The notes under the pieces are model-generated. The model had not been told where the DNA came from, did not search any database, and worked only from the letters and a program-made list of their open reading frames with translations. This document shows, piece after piece, positions 23,276-34,500 of a stretch of DNA of 64,000 nucleotides (its first letter is position 1; every line of letters starts with the position of its first letter). This stretch comes from Diogma glabrata (Eukaryota > Arthropoda > Insecta > Diptera > Cylindrotomidae): the NCBI GenBank assembly GCA_963693315.1, contig OY856186.1:306493061-306557060 (forward strand), in the 5' to 3' direction. A program made the translations under genes and the position numbers.

Positions 23276-25743
23276 TAGGCCAGGAAAAATAGTATTTTAA
23301 CAACAAAAAAATTCGTTACAGCAAACTGACAGCGGGATATTGTAGAACACGATATTGTAAAAGAGGGAAACATAAATCGAACCAGCAGCTGCTATCCGGG
23401 GGAGAATGGGGAGGGTTTTTAGAAGTTGAAAGGGGTTTTTCGTGATTTCTGGCTAAACCGTGCATCCTATCAAAAAGAGTTATATGTAAAAGTTGTAGGG
23501 AATAAAAAGATCTACACTTTTTGTACGGACCATTTTTACCCTCACCTCAACATTTTTCGAAAAAAATGCGAAAAACCAATTTTTTCTTTTTTCTTGTTTT
23601 CTTTTACAAAAAAAATTTTATGAAGTTCAAATTTTGGAAAAGGATACCTCCATTTATTGGAAAAAGGCAACAATTTTTTCGGAGGGAAATATTTAGACGT
23701 TGTTGTTAAAATTAATTTTTTTGAAAAAAAAAAACCAAATTTTTAACTGCGATTCCTCTTAAAACTACGCCTCCTAAAGAGTTCAGTTTTAACTCATTTA
23801 CTCGTTCTTACGTCTATTTTTGATAAATGGTAAAAAAAGTATAAATCTATGGACAAAAAGGCGGGAAAATTGAAAAAACCGAAAAAATTGCTTTTTTCGT
23901 GTTAATTTGCATATTTATCGTTGAATAATTGTTACTAATTAATAAAATCATATTATTTTTTTTATTATTACGTAAACAACGATCATTCGGAAATACATTT
24001 ATGAATAATTAGATGCTTTTGTTTTCGAACTTGATAAAAATTGTTCGAAGAAATAATCAACAATTAGAATTTCAGTCGTACTAAAAATCTTAAAAATTAA
24101 ATATCTCAAGAACACGAATATTAGCCACTTTGTAATTTTGTAATATTTTAGAGTAAGGATAGAACTGTTTTTACAAAAAAAAATAAATTAAATTTCAATT
24201 GATCTTCAACCCAAGCGCCAACTTTAAAAAAGTTTTTTAATATTTTCATTTAAAAATTAATTACAAAAACAATTAATTATTTTTTTTTTCAAACGATTAA
24301 CTAATCACCTACAAAAAAAAAAAAAGTTTGATAAAATTGGTAAAGTCGTTCTTGAGCAATTTGATTTCGAAAGTACATGGGATTGGCAGAATTTTCATTT
24401 TTCTAAAATATTTAATGCTTATTTTAGTTTATAATATATGATAAGTAATATATGATATATTTTAATTTAATATGAATTTTTTATTGTAATTGAAAGGAAA
24501 ATTCACTATCTATTTGATAAATTTCAGCAAAATCTGCAACTGGCATATTTTTGCTAACAAATATTCGAATTGGTTTTTATCGTCGAACAAAACGTCTGTC
24601 TGTAATTTGAGTATGTTTTGGGTAAAATATTAAACCTTCAGAAAACCCAAAAAAAGCTTATTTAGTACCTTCTTTAAACCTCATGTAGTACCTTCTAAAC
24701 CCAAAATAAGTTTAAAAGAATCAGTAAACTTGGGTTTAGTGTATGGCACAAAGTACAAAAAAAATCAACCTATATTCAAATGTGTTTTTCTCAAAAACAA
24801 AAAATAACAGTTGTCCTTATAGGTTTAGTATGTTTTAAGTAAATAACAAATCTGTAAAATATAAAAAACATGAAAGAAAACTAAAAGGTACTTTTTGAGA
24901 TCGCCATGTTTGAAGAATAAAATTTACTTTTTTGTTACCTAAATAAACTAAAAGTAACGAAAGCATATAATTATTCATTAATTTATTTCCAAATGATCGT
25001 CGTTTACGTTTATCATTAAAAATTTAAATGATTTTATTAATTAAAAACGATTATTCAACGATAAATATGCAAATTACCACGAAAAAAAAGCGATTTTCTC
25101 GGTTTTTTCAATTTTCCCGCCTTTTTTTCCATAACAGTGTACCATTTTTTTACCACTTATCAAAAATAGACGTAAGAACGAGTAAATGAGTCAAAACTGA
25201 ACTCATTAGGAGGCGTAGTTTTAAGAGGAATCGCAGTTAAAAATTTGGTTTTTTTTTTTCAAAAAAATTAATTTTAACAACAACGTCTAAATATTTCCCT
25301 CCGAAAAAATTGCTGCCTTTTTCCAATAAATGGAGGTATCTTTTTCCAAAATTTGAACTTCATAAAATTTTTTTTGTAAAAGAAAACAAGAAAAAAGAAA
25401 AAAATCGGTTTTTCGCTTTTTTTTCAAAAAATGTTGAGGTGAGGGTAAAAATGGTCCGTACAAAAAGTGTAGATCTTTTTATTCTACAACTACGATTCTA
25501 CAACTTTCGATCTACAACTTTTACATGTAACTCTTTTTGATAGGATGCACGGTTTAGCCAGAAATCACGAAAAACCCCTTTCAACCCCTAAAAACCCTCC
25601 CCATTCTCCCCCGGATAGCAGCTGCTGGTTCGATTTATGTTTCCCTATTTTACAATATCGTGTTCTACAATATCCCACTGTCAGTTTGCTGTAACGAATT
25701 ATTTATTTTTTTTCTAATTTTTTCTCCTATTATTACTGGCCTA
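23276..25743. mobile_element. Foldback element with arms of about 0.75-0.8 kb
   Basis: The left arm (about 23276-24040) and right arm (about 24955-25743) are inverted copies: for instance AATTCGTTACAGCAAACTGA at 23310 pairs with its inverse ending at 25700, and GGCGGGAAAATTGAAAAAAC near 23860 with its inverse near 25110. The tips are TAGGCCAG..CTGGCCTA, flanked by TAA on both sides (23273-23275 and 25744-25746). The arms differ at many positions and by indels, so it is old. The central 0.9 kb has no coding frame. A three-base TAA duplication would fit PIF/Harbinger, but a foldback of unknown class is equally possible. Confidence 0.78.
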
Positions 25744-25746
25744 TAA

Positions 25747-27500
25747 AACAAATAACAAGTAAACATAACCTGCGATCAGACGTCACTTAATATTAGTAAT
25801 TAATAAAGTATAGTTTTCATTATTATCGACCTAGCCTCCATGTTGGATGTCTATTAATTTCTATTAAAATTAATTGTGACTTCGTAGATACATTTTACTA
25901 TCGGAAAGAATTTAAGACAAATAACAAGTGAATCATTGAATTTAATTTTTAAATCAATTGAATACTTAAAAAATTGTTTTAAAAGAAAAGTAAAAAACCT
26001 CATAATACGCCTCGTAAGCCTCGTAAATAGAAAATTAATCTGCTCTTTATTTTTATTATAAAATTCATTTTTATAATGTTTGCCTTATTTAATGAGTAAA
26101 TAAAAACCGATACAATTACATTGTTTTGTTGTAATCAACTTATATATAATAATATAACCGGAAATATTATAAGGGCATTGCATTGATATTAAATAAATAT
26201 GTATATAATACTGTTAATTATTTCTAGATTCAATCTTTTTAATCTACTTGGACTTTTAGTACGAAATTTTATTTAAAATAAAAATAAAATTATTGTGCGG
26301 GATAACTTACGTCTTGCTAACGAATCCAGACTTTCGAATCTCTTATCTCCCTCCCGATTGTGCTTAAGCTAACATTTCTAAAAGAAAAAAAATTTATGTT
26401 TCATAAAGAAAAGGAAAAAAAAGACATATAAATATATATTAAAATCGAATAAAACTTATCTTAATACGTTGATAGCTGGTTTCTGAATTGAGCACGATTG
26501 TAAAGTCCCTTTATAATTTATTTTTCTTTTGTGATTTGGTTTTTACATTGAAAAAGAAGCGACCATTTCTCTCTTTTAACTTTTATGATTTTCAATAATT
26601 TAAGAATAATTTAATAATTATCACAACCAAAAAAAAATGCTTTATACTAAAAAAAACCACTGGGAGATGCTTTCTTGTATATCAACAAACATGAAATAAT
26701 GATTCTGTTTTATAATTAAACATTGAATTGAATTATATTTTTGAAATTTTAACTTAGACCCAATGTTTATGTTTTGAAAATAAAACACGAATTGAAAACT
26801 GAAAAATGTGATTTTTTTGACAAATCATATTAAGCAAAAAAACAAAATGAAAAAACTTTGAGCCACAATATCCGTTCGAAAAAATACAAATGATGAGTTC
26901 TTTTATCTATCTGTTGTGAAATTCGAATTTAAGGCTGTTGGTTATAATTTGAAAATTTTTAAAATTGTTATGATTGTAGAAATGAAATGGAATGATGGAA
27001 ATATATTTTGATTGAATGGAAAAGAGAATAGAAATTGGTTTTAATATGATTTATGAGAATATCCGACGTTACAATACATATTTATTTAATATCAATGCAC
27101 ACAAAAATCACATACCGATTATATGAATTCATATTTTCGTAAAGCAGGGTGTATGTGTTGTTACACAACTACATTTTTGTTTTGTTTCAGCAGATTTTTG
27201 TAAAAATTTGCTATTTACTTTTTAATTTACTTTTATTTTCTCTATTCTATCATAAAATATTGGCCTATGTCATATTTTGTCAGTGATAGAATTTATATTA
27301 TTGTTTAGTTATCCATTCTTTAACAAAAAATATGAAAAAACAAAGAAAAAAGAAAGATTTACGTCCATCAACACATTTGAACGTATGTTATTGTGGGACC
27401 TTGGTCTTAAAAATTTTTTATGTGTTATTGAGACATATTTAAATTCCTACTACACAACACATTTTATTAAAAAAAAAGAAATTACAGCATATTCGTTAAA
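25747..27500. other. A+T-rich stretch, nothing supportable
   Basis: No recognisable gene. At 26311-26377 a 67-bp segment on the minus strand is bounded by a strong acceptor (TTTTTTTCTTTTAG) and donor (GACGTAAGT) and is closed in all three frames; it could be a non-coding exon but has no visible partner. Confidence 0.4.
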
Positions 27501-27519
27501 CACCGAAGATTTTGGAGAT

Positions 27520-28010
27520 AAGATGAAACCACAACACCGTTTTGGTGGTGTTGGAACATAACTTTTCTGCAACTCTTGAATGCCATGTTGTTCTAGCAAA
27601 CAAGTATCTATAGTATCAATATACGAACGCTTTTCTATTGTGGATTTCATACAGATTTTACAAAGAAATTCTGTTTCGCAAGAGGGATATCTCTGAAAAA
27701 AAAACAATCTGATATGACAGTGATGTTGCATGCACTCACAATTGCTCAACATGCCGAAATCATGATTCACATTTTTTTAATGTGGAGAAGAGCATCATAT
27801 CTTAATTGTTGTGCCCGTTGGCTATCTCCGTTATATAAAGCATTTACAACATTAGAAATAGGGCAGGCTTCTTGAAATAAATAAATAAATTTTAATTTTA
27901 AGTTAACGATGCACTGTAAAGCTGCATCAAAGGCACACGTGTTTTCAAAAAAATCTGTTTTTATACATACAATTGCCGTTAGATAAAAGCCATGTTTGTG
28001 TTTGACAATT
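27520..28010 (-). pseudogene. Broken USP-like (ubiquitin-protease-like) coding fragment
   Basis: In one phase (about 28010-27772) the minus strand encodes ITAIVCIKTD-like text followed by ENTCAFDAALQCIVNL and then CPISNVVNALYNGDSQ. After a stop the next phase (27770-27540) encodes a Cys/His-rich stretch with CECMQHHCH, SCETEFLCKICMK and a tail PTPPKRCC. ENTCAFDAALQCI resembles the catalytic cysteine box of ubiquitin-specific proteases (NTCyxNsxLQ), and the paired CxxC/CxCxxxH spacing resembles their zinc-ribbon insertion. Related sequences are, to my recollection, common in arthropod transposons. The histidine box is not seen. Identity is an inference from motifs only. Confidence 0.5.
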
Positions 28011-28299
28011 CTTCTCTTTATCTGACAATTTGAAATCAGATGGGGTCTTTATTTGAATTTTTCGTGCTTTTTCAGTTTGCTCTACTTCAGATTTATTGTT
28101 GAATTCTTTTAATTTTTTCAAACTGAAGTAATAATGAATAAAATTCTTTCTTTAATTGGTTTAAAGCCTATGTATTTTATAATTCTTTTTATTGTGTATT
28201 ACATTTTCTATTGTAATTTTTAACGCGTTTTGACGCTTTTCGCATCATTTTCAAAAAAATTCTTTTTATCTATATTTTTTCCTCTATTTCAATTTCTTA

Positions 28300-29242
28300 A
28301 AGTCACTAAAACCGAAAGAAATAAAAAGCTTATTAAAAAAAACCATGGCTTCCTCTTCTTTGTTTTTTATGTAATCGAAAGCTTCTTTAAAAGAAAATGT
28401 TCTTTGTAGTCATCCAAAATTTAACGTCCTTTTGTTTAATGTACTCACTGCAATTGACATCATAAACCTTATGTGTTCCTTTACAGTGGGCACATGTCGT
28501 TTTTTCTTTGCATTCTGCCATATTATGATTTGGGTCTCCACAGTTGTAGCACTTTTCAGTACCCTGACAAAAGTTGGTGGAGTGTCCGTATCTTAGGCAT
28601 CTCTTGCATAGAGTAGGATTGGGTATAAAATATCTGATGAGCCTTCTTACTTCGAAGAGTTTACCATCATCCGAAAGTAGACAGGATCGGAATTTAATTT
28701 TAATTGCTGTGGTTGGTTCTGGTTTGTTGATCTTCTCTTATTGTGAGTAGATCCATATCCAGTGGGGTTCTGTTCAATATGCCTGTGGATTTTATTATAG
28801 CGTTCGGTATGTAGATGTTTGTCTTCATTATCTCTTTCAGTTCTCTGCCCTTTAATATTTTATTTGCTGTTGTTCCGTCCTTGGTGATGATTTTGATTTT
28901 ATTTTTGTTTAATTGGTCTATTCTGAGTATGTTGCCATAATTTTTTTCCTTCAGTATCCTGCCTATGAATAGATCTTTGATATTCTCTTTTTCCGCTATT
29001 AGAAAGTATGGTCTCATGTCTCCAGGAAGAAAAGCGAGAATTTTTGTGTTGTTTTCGATTGTAGTTGTTGTTTTAGACGATTTAACTTTAGGTATTTCTG
29101 TGTGGATTGCCTTCTTTCTTTTCAGATTTGAAGCCCCTATTTCCATATTTTGGTCTTCCTCAAATTGAGGATTGAGGCATTTGATGTACTCATTTCCATT
29201 GGAATTGTGTTCCGAGGGATTGTAGTTGTCTTTAGCACTCAT
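28300..29242 (-). pseudogene. ORF1 (gag-like) of a Jockey/I-type non-LTR retrotransposon
   Basis: A 180-codon frame from 29242 (MSAKDNYNPSEHN) contains a pre-knuckle domain with KIITKDGTTANKIL and RTPLDMDLLTIRED. After a frameshift near 28710 it continues into three zinc knuckles: CKRCLRYGHSTNFC, CYNCGDPNHNMAEC and CAHCKGTHKVYDVNC (28620-28450). Three tandem knuckles of CCHC/CCHC-like spacing after an RRM-like region are typical of ORF1 in Jockey, I and related clades, where ORF1 binds the element RNA. No downstream endonuclease/RT follows, so this is a truncated copy. Confidence 0.8.
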
Positions 29243-29249
29243 TTTGTTT

Positions 29250-31049
29250 ATATTTTTTTGGGTTTTGTTTCGATTGTAAAAACACAGCAGTTTATTTTTA
29301 TGATTGTAACTGGATCAATTGCCTTGTGATTAATATGTGTTTATCTAGCTTTATTATTATTAGGGTTTAATAATCCAAATTCAACTATATGATGTCGGAC
29401 ATTCCTATATTCTAGAACGATTTGTGGTTTGAGGTATTTTGACGATGACAGCTTGTTATTTAATATGTGCTGGAAGTTTCTGTTGTATTAACTATCACTT
29501 TATAATCGTTACGACTGTACCTAATTTTAAATTATTTTATTAAATGTTTGGATAAATGTTTAGACCACACCCTAATGTGGATACTGTAATTCCGGAATGT
29601 TATTGTATCAGGTTACGAAATACTTATTATTAATATATTTACTATTTTTTTTTTTATTAAATTTATTGTTATTGATTGTCTTCAGAATTCAAATCCCGTG
29701 TAAATATTTTTGACGCATTTATGTTCTAGATTAATTGATTAGTTAGGTTATGTTAACATTCCATTTTTTTCCACACCGTAGATTGGTTTAATAAATGCGA
29801 TATATTAATGACACTATGCAACGATATTATTATTAATGTATTGTATTTATGGATTTTGTTATTGCCAACTTGGACCTTCAATTAACCTACGATAGCTTAA
29901 AATGTTTGATGACCACTCCCTAAATTCCAAAACCATGCACGTCAACGATACTCAATTTTGATATAATTCAAGTTTCTATATTTAACGCGTAGTATTTATT
30001 TTCTCGGAGCTATTATTAAGATTCTCTTACCTGATTAATATAGGAGAATATCGTATATTATTTAACGATTTGGCTTCTTTTCCTGATTGTATATCGTTGG
30101 CTTGATGATTATTCCGTTTAATTCGCGTGGGCGGATGTAGTGTTGTTTCGTTGGAATGTTCCGGAAAGAGTTCTTATATTTTTATTTCTTCTATGTATTG
30201 ATTAATTTTGAGGCTTCCGAATTTAAGTTGAAAAAATTACTAGACCGTATATGGCTCCTATTCTGGCTTATCTTGCTTTGTATAGTTGCGCTGAATATCC
30301 TAAGTCTCTTATATATTTTATTTATATCTGGGTGTGGCACTTGTATTGAATATCAATGTCGTCCTCACAGAGAGAAAAATTTGCATATATTATTCGTTAT
30401 AGACATAACTTATTCTTAATTTAGTTATATTTTGCTCCTGGATTAAGCAATTCATAAATTATGATTTTACTAATCATATTCTATGATTAATGAAAAAATT
30501 ATATATTATACCTATTATTCATAGAAATTTCTTTGAATAGCAATTCCTAAATTATGCTTAAGGTTCACGAAATATGACTAAGTAAGAATAAATTCTTTAA
30601 TAGTTATTCTTAGATTTATTAAATCTAGTCAGAACGTATGAAACTATACGAACAGTTTCTGGATAAAAATATCACAAAATGTGACTGAATTGCATAACTT
30701 ATGCCAAAAGTAATCATAATTTTGGAATTATTTTCTTGGCTTATTCATAAATTATTCATACTTACGGATAATCAAAATCATTCTTATTATTCATGAATTG
30801 ATACATATCATATCATGATAATTTTCTGAAAATTAGTAAATTATTATACCTATAAAAATCATAATTTTAGAATAAAAACATAATTTTAATTTTATTATAA
30901 GTATATATTTTTTTCAGTATCTATAATGTATAATTAATTATTTATATAGTAAAGTTATTTAAAAACTAAGAAAATAAAAATAAAACTAGTACTTCTATAC
31001 TTATTTCTTAACAAAATTATCTAAAAATTAGTTATTTTATCAAAAATAA
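29250..31049. other. A+T-rich stretch, nothing supportable as a gene
   Basis: Many short imperfect palindromes of ATTCATAA/TTATGAAT-type words occur at 30410-30850, similar in style to 42230-42720, and may be relics of one MITE family. The open frame at 30156-30419 is hydrophobic low-complexity and has no support. Confidence 0.45.
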
Positions 31050-31151
31050 TTACAGTACTCGAGGCATAAAACATTTTTCGTTTCCTAATGGATATAGTTG
31101 GAAAGGTTTCTTGTGAATTAAATCTTGGAAATGTAAATATATAATATTAGG

Positions 31152-31455
31152 TGTTGTATATTTCCACTTAGTTTTCCAATGATTTTTAATTAATTAACAC
31201 CACACAATTTGTTTAGAATATAATTCTTTATTTACTCACTAATTACAATTCTTCAATATTATTCGATGCCGTTCACGACAAGACTAACTAAAATGATTTC
31301 TCATAAAATATAAAATATAATTCAACGGTAATCGTTTAATTGAGAATATTTTATGACGTAACACTAATCAATTCTGTTATCATAAATTGATGAGAGGAAT
31401 TCTTTTTTATGATTCATTTTTATGATAATAGAACTGATTAATTTTAAATACTTCA
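31152..31455 (-). repeat. 3' LTR of the Ty3/Gypsy element
   Basis: 304 bp, apparently identical to 35812-36115. It follows the polypurine tract on the coding strand. Confidence 0.93.
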
Positions 31456-31469
31456 ACTTTTCCCTTTTT
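31456..31469 (-). promoter_or_regulatory. Polypurine tract
   Basis: On the coding strand AAAAAGGGAAAAGT directly precedes the 3' LTR (TGAAGT). This is the RNase H-resistant primer for plus-strand DNA synthesis in LTR retrotransposons. Confidence 0.8.
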
Positions 31470-31535
31470 AATATAGGACTACTATAGTAATGAAAAAAGA
31501 CAATTTTTAATGGAATATTACAAAACTATTTTTAC

Positions 31536-34500
31536 CTAATTATAAGCAAGTCGAGTTGGCATTCTTCTGATTCTTTTTGAACGTCTTAATTCTAAGTCTA
31601 CACTTCTTTTTCTTTTATGATTGTAACTATAATTCCCTTTGCTTATTGGACTTAAACCTTTATCGGAATCATTATTATTTCTGACTTTTACACTACTGTT
31701 CTTCCCATAACTGTACGTATATGGTCTTGCCATAGGGTCTATTTTGGGATGAAATCTGTCTGCTAAGTGAGACTTTCGGATTTGATTTTCATGGACTGTA
31801 CGGTTACAATCCCCTATTTTAATTACATATAAAAACTTACTCAAGCGTTTAATGACTCTACCCGGTAACCATTTTATGAACGTTTTGAAATGATTCCGAT
31901 AAAATATTTTTTCCCCTTTAAAATATTGTTTAATTTCTTTTTTATTATATTGCTTATTTTCTAATTCCCTAGCTAAATATTTTTTCTTAAAACTATTACA
32001 TTTTTTTAAATTATCTATATCAAAATTGAACCGTACTCTCTTTTGATTTTTATTTAAATTATCCAAAAAAATTTTTGGTTTGTAGGACAAAATTATTTCT
32101 GTAGGAGATTTCAACGTTGACATTCCTGGAATATTCCTTTGATTGAACAGAAACCTATCAATTGTATCTTGAATATCCGCATTTCGATTCTCTAACAAAA
32201 ATTTTTTCAAAACACTTTTGACTGTTTTTACACTACGCTCAGCTTGACCATTGCTTTGCGGAAAGTAAGGTGGTGAATGGACTAATTCAATGTTTAATTT
32301 ATCACAAAATTGTTTCAACTTATAAGAATTAAATGGCGGCCCATTATCTGAAACAATTTTGTTTGGTAACCCAAAATTGATGAATATCTTTTTTAATTTC
32401 CCAATTACATCTGTAGCTGTGGTTCTTTCCATTCGTATAACGTCACAGTATTTAGATTTAGCATCAACCACAATTAAAAAGGTAAATTTAGTAAAAAAGA
32501 AAAGATCTAAATGAATTCTTTCGAATGGGTTTTCCGGTTCAGACCACGACGACGTTAATTTTGGTTTGGGAACTGACGCTGTTTGCTGGCAGATATTACA
32601 TTCTTGCAGAAACTTTTCTATAGAATGATCTATTTTGTCCCACCATACATAAGATCTCGCCATAATTTTCATTTTGACAATCCCTATATGATTCATACTA
32701 TGTATTTGGTTGAGCACACGCTTTTGTAGTGATAAAGGAATGACCACACGATCTCCATAGAATAAGCAATTTTGTTCTGTATTAAGACTTAGACGTTTAT
32801 TATAATACGGTTTAAATTTTGTTGAAATCTCTTTAGGCCAATCTGTTTGAACAAAATTACGAATTTTGCTTAAAATTGGATCTTTTGACGTTTCATCAGC
32901 CACTTCTATTAACTTTAAGGGCACTTCGTTATCCGGAAGTTCTATAAAATTTATAAAACTATATGACTTAATATTTGTTTGTTCATCTTCAAGGGGCAAT
33001 CTTGATAATGCATCTGCATTTGACATTTTAGATCCACGACGATATTCCAACTGGAAATCATACATAGACAACAAAACTGCCCACCTCTGCAATCTAGCCG
33101 CTGCTACACCTGCCGTGCCTTTTCCTGGCTTAAAAATCTCCTTCAGCGCTTGGTGGTCCGTATATATTACAAAAGATTGTCCATAAATATATTTATGAAA
33201 CTTTTTTACGGCAAATATAATAGCTAGCGCTTCCCGATGGAGTTGGGAGTAGTTTTTTTCCGCAGGAGAGAGCGTGCTCGACGCGAAAAGCACTGGCCGT
33301 TCTTCTCCTTTGACTACATGGGATAGAACTGCACCAACTCCATACGGACTAGCATCAGTTGCTATAACTATTGGTTTAGAAGGATCGTACATTTCCAACA
33401 GATTATTTTTTAAAAGCAGAGATTTTGAATTTTCGAAAGACTTTTGACAGCTTTCGGACCATTCGTATTTTGCATCTTTTCGAAGTAGACTATATAAGTC
33501 TTTTAAATGACTGGATAAATTTGGTACAAAACGACTGTAATAATTTAACCGTCCTAAATATGATTGCAATTGTTGAAGGTTAATTGGTGCGGGAGCATTG
33601 ACAATTGCTTTTAGTTTTTCCTCGTTTGGTTTAATACCATCTTTTGAGAGAGTGTGTCCCAAATATTGGACAGTTGATTCTAGAAACTTGCATTTTTTTA
33701 AATTTATTTTAACATTGTGCTTCGCAAGACGTCCTAGGACTTCAAAGAGTTTCTTCTTACACTCCTCCAATGTTTTTGCCCCAATGAGTATATCATCCAA
33801 GTAACAAGAGATATTTAACACCCCAATTAAAATCTGATCCATGATCGATTGGAATATCGATGGAGCAGATGAAATGCCAAAAGGCAACCGAGTAAATTGG
33901 TATAGACCTTTATGTGTATTCACGGTTAAGAATTTTTGACTACTTTCTGAAACACGGACTTGTTGGTAGGCTCCTGAGAGATCCACCACACAAAAATAAC
34001 TACAATTTCCTAAACTCGCGAAAATTTCTTCGATATTAGGTAATGGGTAATGTTCTGTGACTATGTTTTTATTTAATGTTACCCGACAGTCCATACATAT
34101 TCTTATTTCACCCGAGGATTTCGGTACGACGACTATAGGACTTGCCCATTGACTTGACTTAACTGGTACTAACACGTTTGCATCTACTAATCGATTTAAT
34201 TCCACTTCGACTTTATCCTTCAGTTTAAAAGGTACCGAATACGCTTTGTGGAATACAGGTGGGGCATTTTCTTTCAATATAATTTCAGCCTCGAAATTGA
34301 GAATAGCACTTGGCTGAGACGTAATGATATTTGGAAAAGTGTTTTGAATAATGTCCATAATATTAGAATTTACACTACATACCGTTTTATTCATACAATT
34401 GAAAAGTTTACCTCTCCAATCTGGAACTAAAACATCCAACCATGCTCTTCCCATGAGTGGTTTGAAATATTTTTCACCTTCAATGACTATTAATTCCAAA

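Noticed and set aside
30156..30419. 87-codon hydrophobic frame
   Set aside because: Low-complexity A+T-rich translation without similarity that I recognise, no splice context and no neighbours.
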